A stretch of 14,381 nt of DNA, from positions 1-14,381 of the forward strand of contig WTXD01000261.1 in assembly GCA_022496205.1 (NCBI GenBank), given 5' to 3'. The notes beneath the pieces were generated by a model. It ran no database searches. It was given only the letters and a program-made list of their open reading frames with translations, and had not been told where the DNA came from. This document shows, piece by piece, positions 8,010-14,381 of this stretch. The translations under genes and the position numbers were made by a program. How positions within the stretch are numbered: the stretch's first letter is position 1; each line of letters begins with the position of its first letter. This DNA comes from Gloeopeniophorella convolvens (taxonomy: Eukaryota > Basidiomycota > Agaricomycetes > Russulales).

Positions 8010-9991
8010 TCAATCCTCGTCCCAGTTGCCCGCTTGCTGCGGGATCTTCGGCCCGCCCGCTGGCCGGCTCATGATGATGCTGTCCACACCGAGCACCGAC
8101 ACGGCCGCCTCGGTCGCAAGCTCGATCGCCCACGCCTTGGCCGCGAGCGAGTCAAGGATGCCCAGCGCGCCCGCGTCCACCGTGCCGTCCCCCTCGCCCT
8201 CGACGTCGACGCCCCACGGCTCGCCGCCCGCCTTCTCGTGCTTCGCGAGCAGCCGCGCGACGACTTCGTTCCCCTCCGCGCCGCCGTGCGCGTTCTCCGC
8301 GAGCGTGCGCGGCACCACCTCGAGCGCCGCCGCGAAGCGGCGCACCGCGTGCTGCGCAAGCCCGCGCAGCCCTGCGCCGTACGTCTCGACGCGCCGCGCG
8401 AGCGCGAGCTCGCTCGCGCCCGCGCCGGGCACTAGGCGCGCGTCCTTCAGGAGCGCCTTGAGCACGCCGACGCCGTCGTCGACCGCGCGCTCGAGGTCGT
8501 CGAGGTGGTTCTGCGTCGCGCCGCGCAGGACGACCGTCGCCGTGCGCGTGCGCACGCTCGCGCCATCCTCCTGCCGCAGCACCGTCACGCGGTCGCCGCC
8601 GATCTCGATCGTCTCGCACACGTCGACGTAGCCGGCCTCCTCGGGCGTCGGCGCGCCGAGGCGCGCGAGCGGCGTCGCCTGCACGACGCGGCAGAGGCGC
8701 CGCAGGTCGAACTTGGAGAGGACCTTGAGGACGAGGATGCCGTTGCGGTTGAGGTAGTGCAGCGCGAGCTCGCCGATGCTCGTTCCGGCGACGATGATCT
8801 TCACACCCGAGTCGGCGAGCTCTTTGAAGATCTGTGGGTGGGGTTAGGCGACAGGGTATGTGTATGCGTTGTCCAGACGCGAACCTTCTCCATGTGCTTC
8901 TCCTCTCCCCGGGTAAAGTTCAGCATCTCCTCTGCGTTTTTGATCAAGACGGTGCCTTTCGTCTCCGTCTGTGCTGTATCAATGGGGTTCGTGAAGACAG
9001 CGACCTTGGCTTTTGTGACCTTCTTCACATCGCCTGGAGAAAAGCGACGCTAAGCTTGAAAGGAAAGATGTGAGGTCGGAACAGAACGCACCTTCGGGTT
9101 CCCTACCGAATACCATACCCTGCACTACTCTGCTCCCCGCCAAGCTGCCTCCCATGATCTTCACCACCCGAATATTGTCGACGTTGAACAGTTTGGGGTT
9201 ATCTGGCATGACTGCTAGGGCGGCCTCTGCGACGAGTGAAGCGAGGGTATCTTCCGACCCATATTGTTTTGATGCGATAGCAGGGGTGACGGCGCGCGCA
9301 AGCGCCGCTTTTGTCAGTGGTGTTGGGAGTTCGCTTGTCGAAAGCGCTAGACGATCAATGACTGTCAGGACGCGTATCCAAAAGGACGCAGTGCCCGGAC
9401 GCACTCTCGAGCTCAGCAAGGGCCTTCGTGCACGCGAGTTCGTATCCCTTGATGACTTCGCTCGGGTGGAGACCCATGATCAGTAGATTTTCCGCCTTTT
9501 TGAGGAGCTCTCCAGCGAAGATCAGAACAGTGTTGGTCGCGTCGCCCATCTAAACCCAGATAATTAAGCGAATGTCGTATACTTGTAGATGCGGGGCGCA
9601 CCTCAGCCTCTTGCGCTTGCGACGCCATTACAAGCAGTTTTGCTGCCGGATGCACGACCTCGATCTCGCGGATGATGGTGGCAGCATCGGAGGTCACGAA
9701 GAGCCTGCCTAGATGATTGATGACGAGCTTATTCCGTCCTGCAGCACGGTCAACCTTCTTCTCCACGCAGTTCAAAGCATGTCATGCGCACCATTTGGTC
9801 CGAAACTTGTTCGCACAAGTTGGATAGTTCCGCAACGGCCTCGATGTTCCGGAGGACCGCGTCCTCGAGGCCCGACATTTGCTGCAGCGAGAACCGTCAA
9901 TCAGGACGCTACAAAAGCTGACATCGCCACGCACCTTGTATCCATCTTTGAAAAGCTGGATATTGCTTGCTTTTGGGACCTTCAAAGACAT
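8010..9991 (-). CDS. CCT8: T-complex protein 1 subunit theta (CCT8), with a 1-nt frameshift
   Basis: This is a subunit of the cytosolic TRiC/CCT chaperonin, which folds actin, tubulin and other proteins with ATP. There are seven exons: 9991-9935, 9881-9792, 9738-9602, 9549-9405, 9346-9092, 9033-8885 and 8831-8010. The six introns are 52-58 nt, five with GTGCG donors and one with GTTCGC. The start MSLKVPKASNIQLFKDGYK is the typical CCT8 N-terminus. Other family landmarks are RTSFGPNG (ATP-site loop, about 43-50), MGDATN (GDGTT-like nucleotide motif, about 96-101), VRVVKIMGGSL-type and GMVFGREPEG segments, ETKGTVLIKNAEEML, GELALHYLNR, RLGAPTPEE, LRGATQN, VPGAGASE, EVVPRTLAEN and the terminal VDSIIM and GNWDED. 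Coding length is 1655 nt, exactly one short of 1656 (551 aa). The missing base is in exon 2 near 9817, where ELSN is followed by TT and then the RTSFGPNG frame. All other joints are in frame, so this is a sequence error or a single lesion in an otherwise sound gene. Confidence 0.96.
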
Positions 9992-10060
9992 TTTTGCGAA
10001 GGCTAAGGCGAGGGAAAGGACGAGAGGGAGTTGTGTCGAGCAGCTTTCGATTCGATTCGC
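9992..10060 (-). promoter_or_regulatory. CCT8 core promoter / 5' leader
   Basis: On the minus strand the bases just before the CCT8 ATG are rich in C and T (about 10035-9998), and the start context is CAAAAATGTC. Pyrimidine-rich leaders of this sort are common before highly expressed fungal housekeeping genes. No TATA box is evident. The boundary is approximate. Confidence 0.55.
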
Positions 10061-10576
10061 CGCGAGCGGATTTGCCTGAATTGGGTATGACAAAGCCAAA
10101 AGCCCAAACATACCGGGCCGCCCGTTCCCGACGGCGTCTTTTCTACCAACCCATCGCCGTCAGGTCGACGTCACTGTCGAACAACTCTCCTCAGTTTCTG
10201 GGTCATCAACCGCATACATGCGTAGCGAGTACCCGTTCGTCGGTGCTTTGTCACTCTATGGATGCCATCTCGACGGCGCCCCCTGCTTGTCACTTGGGTC
10301 CTCCAGCTACTCGCTTCTCTGATCGTCAGTGTCTCGTGTTGATGGCCTTTCTGCTCTTTCTGGAGACGATTTTCCCTTCTCTGCAGGCGTATGTTGGACA
10401 TTGGAGCAGCTGATCCGATCTGGCCCAAAACGGGAACCAATTAATAGTGCTACAGCTCTTGTCGCCCAATCACCGCGTGGCAGAACTCGGATGTTTGGTC
10501 AAAATACGACAGCTTCGGAGCTGGTACGGCAGGAGAGCCTCCAAACTGCCCTATCAAAGCTTATACCCGTCAGAGG

Positions 10577-10594
10577 CTGGGACTGGGACTGGGA
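10577..10594 (+). repeat. (CTGGGA)x3 microsatellite
   Basis: Three exact copies of the hexamer CTGGGA in tandem, in DNA without a recognised gene. Confidence 0.8.
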
Positions 10595-10940
10595 ATATGC
10601 GGTCTACGTGTCCGTAAGCGGGCAGGTGCGCGAACGCCGTCGTCGTTTTCGATGCTGTCTGAACTCACGTCATAGGTGAAGCCATTCTGTAAGGAAGTTT
10701 TGGGATGGTTTGGGGAGAAGCAGTTGTCTATGGGCCTGCTGTGCGGTATTAAGATCCTCGTCCGACATCTTGCCCCCAGATTCTGCTCCCTCATGACTCG
10801 ACTATCGCCCGCACGGACAAGTGGAACGCCGTCCACCCTCATGAATGGCATACCCCCCAGTCAAACATTCAATTACTGTCTCTGTTTGGGTATCCCATCG
10901 TGTCTCCAAGACTCCAGGGGGATAATGCAATGAGGCGAAG

Positions 10941-11492
10941 ATGCATTCTGTGCTGTTCGATCTCTCATTCCTCTTCGTCTACTTGATCGGGCTCCCTTTA
11001 TTGCTCGCGACATATGACCTCTCCGGCTCGCGACATATGGCCTTACCCGGAGGATATATCGTCGATGCGGTGAACCCTAGAAGACGATCAATACACGGCT
11101 ACACTGCCCCCGTTTCTCCTCTCGTCCTGGCCGGTCTGAAGAGGTATCAACAATTCATATGCCAGCCGGAGTCTGCTTGTTCCAAGGTTGCGGCATCAGA
11201 ACCGTATTTCGAGTTCTTGGCCTGCCTCGTCTTTTATCAAATATTCCCCAAGAATAAATATAACAAAAGCACCATCAAACCTCAGGCGTCCTCAATTAGA
11301 AGAAACCTCGACTTGGAGAGCCGGGGATTCGTCGAGCGTTGGACGTCTCTGAGCCGCGGACTAAGGCGGAGGCTCAGGCGCACGCTGGTTGGTGGCTGGG
11401 TTTATCTTGACTTGAAGTTTAGTCCCCGCCGCGGTCACGCTCTCCCGGTTTGCGCCTGTCTCACAAGACAGTCACTCATCACGGGCCTGTAG
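10941..11492 (+). CDS. Weak candidate: 183-aa open frame, unrecognised
   Basis: This is the longest open frame of this stretch, without introns, from an ATG to TAG. The first 25 or so residues are hydrophobic (FDLSFLFVYLIGLPLLLA) and could be a signal peptide or membrane anchor. The rest is basic and Arg-rich (for example SRGLRRRLRRTL) with no family resemblance that I can name. Codon choice does not favour G/C at the third position as the real genes here do. It includes both copies of a 14-bp direct repeat (11003-11016 and 11026-11039). It may well be a chance frame. Confidence 0.15.
   Translation: MHSVLFDLSFLFVYLIGLPLLLATYDLSGSRHMALPGGYIVDAVNPRRRSIHGYTAPVSPLVLAGLKRYQQFICQPESACSKVAASEPYFEFLACLVFYQIFPKNKYNKSTIKPQASSIRRNLDLESRGFVERWTSLSRGLRRRLRRTLVGGWVYLDLKFSPRRGHALPVCACLTRQSLITGL
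11003..11039 (+). repeat. 14-bp direct repeat pair
   Basis: GCTCGCGACATATG occurs at 11003-11016 and at 11026-11039, 23 bases apart start to start. This could be a local duplication or paired binding sites about 550 bp upstream of the small membrane-protein gene; there is no evidence for either. Confidence 0.6.
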
Positions 11493-11499
11493 TACAGCC

Positions 11500-11585
11500 A
11501 CAAGCCTCGTCCGAGGACGTTATATCTCGAAGTCACCACGCCTTATTCTCTCTCCAGAACCATTGTGACACCCTCCCCATCCACA
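11500..11585 (+). promoter_or_regulatory. Promoter / leader of the small membrane protein
   Basis: A TTATATC element at about 11520 lies some 65 nt before the ATG. It is followed by pyrimidine-rich sequence (TTCTCTCTCC and CACCCTCCCCATCC) directly upstream of the start. The start context CCACAATGC has A at -3. This arrangement is typical of an expressed fungal gene and supports the 11586 start. Confidence 0.5.
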
Positions 11586-11840
11586 ATGCAAGCCATTTCC
11601 CTCATCGACGCTGTCGGCTCCGTCATCGCTGTGGCTGCAGTATTCCTTCTGATCACCAGCTGGTACAAGGACGCTGTGAGTAGCCGTCATGCCTCTTGGC
11701 CCAGCTCGACTGAGCGCCTCCGTTATCAGTCCCCCTTGGACACGTCCTTTACAGGCAACGCCGTGCCACCATCGCCTATCAACAACGCCTCTGCCCCCGG
11801 TGCTGTAGATGACGCAGCGCCTGAAGATCTTGAAGCCTAG
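11586..11840 (+). CDS. Small single-pass membrane protein, unrecognised
   Basis: The ATG at 11586 begins MQAISLIDAVGSVIAVAAVF, continuing into one clear transmembrane helix (about residues 8-25) that ends at SWYKDA. A 54-nt intron fits at 11676-11729 (donor GTGAGT, acceptor TATCAG), giving 66 aa. Its length is a multiple of three and it contains no stop, so retaining it gives an 84-aa protein with the same end. The C-terminal half is Pro/Ala/Ser/Asn-rich and acidic, probably disordered, ending PEDLEA before TAG. With the short N-terminal side, the protein probably sits in an internal membrane with a soluble tail, but orientation cannot be told. I do not recognise the family. Support comes from the promoter-like lead, the canonical splice sites and the coherent hydrophobic profile. 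Confidence 0.6.
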   Translation: MQAISLIDAVGSVIAVAAVFLLITSWYKDAVSSRHASWPSSTERLRYQSPLDTSFTGNAVPPSPINNASAPGAVDDAAPEDLEA

Positions 11841-13640
11841 GGGGTCCGCACGATGCGCACCCCCCACTAAGGATGGAATCTTTGGATGGAATTGATCCTA
11901 GCAGCGGTGGCTGCCTCGTTCCTCGACGCATCCGGTGTAGAAGGTCCACAGGACGGGCGATGGATCACTGATTAGGAGTCTGACGACGACGACGCACCCC
12001 ATTCATTCCTCTTCACAACCTTCGCGGCGACCTCAATCGCTGGGGCTGTGCGACGGCCGAAGGACCCTCTATATCGGCAGATCAGTGGATAATAGGACAG
12101 GCCAACGTAGCCACCCGATCCGGCACGATCTTACCATCAGCGTCACCCTTCCCGTCCTTGCTTTTGTCATCTTCTTCGCCTGCAAGGTCCTCTCGTTCTC
12201 AAGACGCCCCGCAGCTCTTTCCACAGCTACCCCTTTACTTTTCTGCCTCCCTGTGACGCCTTTTTTTCTTTTTCGTTCACATCACTTCTCACACGCGCAG
12301 TCGCTTCAGGCCTGCCGTCCCTTCATCCCCTTCCCTTCCGCCCGTTGTGTATATTTCTTTTTTTTCTTTCCCACACTGTTAGTCGTAGCTTGACCCGGAT
12401 CCCCCGCACACTAGAGTCGCGCCCATCACTCGATCATCTCACATTGCATGCGTCCTACGTTCCCGCCCTTCTCGATGTAGAGTAGATCCTGTGCGTTACA
12501 TATGTCTGCGACCACCGCCACCCTATCTTTTGCAACATGTTCGTCTTCTCGGGGACACTGTTACTACCTTCTCCCACCGCAGCGGACTTCCAACACATCG
12601 TCCTCCCAAGATGGTGCGTCATGCAAGAGAGACCGGTAGTGATGTTCGGCAATGTAGAGTCGGGACCATCGCTGCATACCGGCGGGCGTGACCATTGTTC
12701 CTGCATGTCTCGACGCTAGCACCGTCCGGTTCATGCAGCAGCCTTGAATGACGGCTGCCGCCACAAACATATAGGCATATGAGTGCCTTCCAAACGAACG
12801 CACACAGCGTTGAGACTCAGGCGGGCGCCATCACCGCAGTCCATAGCGGCCCTGCTGCCGCCGGTCTGAGCCTGTAGACCTTGCCATCTGAGATAATATG
12901 AGAGCGGCGAGTTGGGCACAACCTTTCCCGCAAGGAACGCCGACTCTGCGGGTTCCAAGGTACCTAATCGGACTTGCCTTTGAAAAGAAAGGTTGCGAAT
13001 TCAACATCTTGAAGCGGCACCCAGATGCCTGCGTCGGACACGTCGCGGACGCTGGCGGCCACAAATGCGACAGCGATCCGACGCCCCTCATCAGCGACCT
13101 AGGGAACCCTCCGGCTCGTTAACGCTGATTGAAATTAACGCCAATCCGTGGAACGTGTCTAGCGAGCCTCCAGCGGATCAGCGATACCTTGAACCGGCGG
13201 TTTTGCGTCATACTGTAATCATTATATCGAAATGTCACCTTACATGAGCATGAATTAAAATGCCTCCCGGCCGCATCCATGGGTGCATATGAACGACCGC
13301 TCAGCACGCAAGTGAGACGAGTACTCGAAGCGCGCCGAGTCGTTGCTCTCAACCAGGACCACGCGGCCGAGTCTACGGTCCACCTGACTCTTTCTGTTCT
13401 CCGACGCCCAAAACGGATTGACAGCCGTACGTCAGAAGCTCTCACGCGCATGCGTCACGCATCACGCAGCGTGACTGTCGGGGGCGCAAAGATAAGCACG
13501 ACCAAAGCACGACTCCTGCTTAGTTACTGCTTAGTACTGTCACGGCAGTCAGTATGTGGCAGTATGAATCCACGGGCCCGGGTTCTACTAGTCCCGTAAC
13601 AGACTGGCCAAGTGAAGACAGTTGTTCACATGCACAGGTT
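11841..13640. other. Stretch of about 1.8 kb without clear gene
   Basis: The left end must hold the 3' untranslated region of the small membrane-protein gene. From about 12130 to 12400 the plus strand is strongly pyrimidine-rich with T runs (near 12260 and 12355), like a promoter or leader, but the frames after it (starts at 12448, 12502 and 12537) stop soon and match nothing that I know. On the minus strand, about 12180-12100 reads as a charged Lys/Asp/Gly segment and about 12075-11980 as a short open frame, neither recognisable. The part from 13500 to 13640 contains small scrambled direct repeats (TGCTTAGT, CAGTATG and GGTTCTAC, each twice). Confidence 0.5.
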
Positions 13641-13760
13641 CTACAGGACTGATTACCACCGCCTTGAGTGGCCCTCCCTCTAGTACTGACTCTATCGTGT
13701 CTGCCTTCTTCTCTCCACTTCAATCGCGCAGTTCTCTCAGCGCTGCGTCATATATACAAC
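13641..13760 (+). promoter_or_regulatory. Promoter / leader of the multi-pass membrane protein gene
   Basis: Pyrimidine-rich tracts (CCCTCCCTCT near 13670 and CTTCTTCTCTCC near 13705) precede the ATG at 13761. A TATATA at about 13751 lies only a few bases from the ATG, so it belongs to the leader rather than serving as a TATA box. Confidence 0.45.
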
Positions 13761-14381
13761 ATGTCCCAGGCCGTGTGCACTGGCATAGATGCAAATGCCG
13801 ACATCTCTGGCGTGGGCGTACGTAATTCTCCTTTGTGTCGCCTGCTGCGCACTGAAACCATCTCCCTTCTAGGTGCGAATCAACCTCTATAGTACCGTGG
13901 GCCTCCTTGCAATCATCCCCCACGCGCCGTACACGGAGCAGCTCTCCGATGCGCTCTACTTCAACGCAGCTCTGTCCTTTCTCGGCCTCTTCCTCGCCGC
14001 CCTTATGCAGACCGCGCAGCACAAGCTATCCCTCTTCCACGCCTTGTTCATCCACCACATCCTCTTCGTCTTTGGCTCTACCACTACGTCCCTGGGTGAG
14101 CGCTTTCTTATTGTTGCCTGCTTGGGCCTCGGGCAGTGCTGAGCGCCCCGCCTCGCGCAGGCAAGTACGGCTGGAGCAGAGGCCATGCCGTCACCACTGC
14201 CGTCGTACAGTCCGCGTCCATCATCGCGTTTGGCGCGTGGTCCATCTTCTTGATACTTCACATTCCCTCGTTTGGCCCGCAGCAGCAATGCAATCGGGCG
14301 ATCAAGTATGTCCTTTTATTCGTTAGCCAGGACTCGGGGATTTCCTTCCTGCACAGCGCATTTGTCGGCCACGTGTCTGCT
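13761..14381 (+). CDS. Multi-pass membrane protein, 5' part (runs off the window)
   Basis: Exon 1 is 13761-13817, exon 2 is 13873-14095, and exon 3 begins at 14161. The introns are 55 nt (GTACGT to TTCTAG) and 65 nt (GTGAGC to CGCAG), and both keep the frame. The start is MSQAVCTGIDANADISGVG, followed by hydrophobic segments at about residues 22-34, 52-65, 75-88 and 105-128, so at least four membrane spans. A short KYGWSRG loop follows the second joint. This arrangement (an N-terminal CxGIDxNxDISG-like stretch, then spans, then a WSIFLILHIPSFG-type segment and a Cys near 137) resembles a family of uncharacterised agaricomycete membrane proteins that I recall but cannot name. A further candidate intron at 14306-14356 (51 nt, GTATGT to GCACAG) is a multiple of three with no stop, so the last residues are ambiguous. 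The 3' end is not in the window. Function unknown. Confidence 0.72.

Larger units (their letters stand above)
10061..11499. other. Gene-poor stretch upstream of CCT8
   Basis: About 1.4 kb without a recognisable gene. The CCT8 upstream region must occupy part of the left end. Open frames on both strands (for example 9967-10413 plus and 10570-10851 minus) overlap without family motifs. The longest frame, 10941-11492 plus, is listed separately as a weak candidate. Confidence 0.5.

Noticed and set aside
7968..9053. Long plus-strand open frames opposite CCT8
   Set aside because: Antisense shadows of exon 7, explained by its extreme G/C third-position bias.
9413..9549. Apparent premature stop and loss of homology in CCT8 after ELACTKALAELE
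   Set aside because: A 58-nt intron (9404-9347, GTGCGT to GTCTAG, CTGAC branch) joins ELE to TLSTSELPTPLT in frame, so this is not a second lesion.
12085..12393. 102-codon plus-strand frame with hydrophobic text and Phe runs
   Set aside because: It translates a pyrimidine-rich, T-run-containing stretch that looks like promoter or leader DNA; the Phe runs come from low-complexity T tracts.

Overview
The window looks like nuclear DNA of a filamentous fungus, most likely an agaricomycete basidiomycete. The genes carry many very short introns (about 51-65 nt). Most donors are GTGCG(T/C), GTGAG or GTACGT, with CTNAN-type branch points close to the acceptor. Promoters are pyrimidine-rich, and the proteins read as the basidiomycete versions of their families. 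There is no bacterial-type gene organisation, no RNA gene and no intact mobile element that I can support.

Layout. Positions 1-1750 hold no recognisable gene. Positions 1752-2300 hold a decayed copy, on the minus strand, of the 3' end of a gene that sits intact about 4 kb downstream. Positions 2300-5840 are a gene-poor stretch with one coding-like island (about 4967-5330, minus). The core of the window is a minus-strand tandem pair. CCT8, the theta subunit of the TRiC/CCT chaperonin, runs from 9991 down to 8010 with seven exons. Below it is a DUF1776-type, SDR-like membrane protein (7728 down to 6242, three exons). A second gene-poor stretch (10060-11500) leads to plus-strand genes: a 66-aa (or 84-aa) single-pass membrane protein at 11586-11840, then, after another 1.8 kb without a clear gene, the 5' part of a multi-pass membrane protein starting at 13761 and running off the window end.

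How the genes relate. CCT8 is a housekeeping subunit needed for folding actin, tubulin and other clients. Nothing in the sequence ties it functionally to the DUF1776 protein or to the two plus-strand membrane proteins. The tandem pair is compact (281 nt between coding regions), while the flanks look like slowly decaying accessory DNA.

Most notable points: a single-base frameshift in an otherwise perfectly preserved CCT8 (either a consensus error or a damaged copy); the decayed partial duplication of the DUF1776 gene, with frameshifts and two Trp codons turned into TAG; a sharp change in codon composition inside CCT8 at the exon 6/7 boundary; and a possible relic exon near 5.0-5.3 kb. I did not find convincing evidence for an undescribed multi-gene system.
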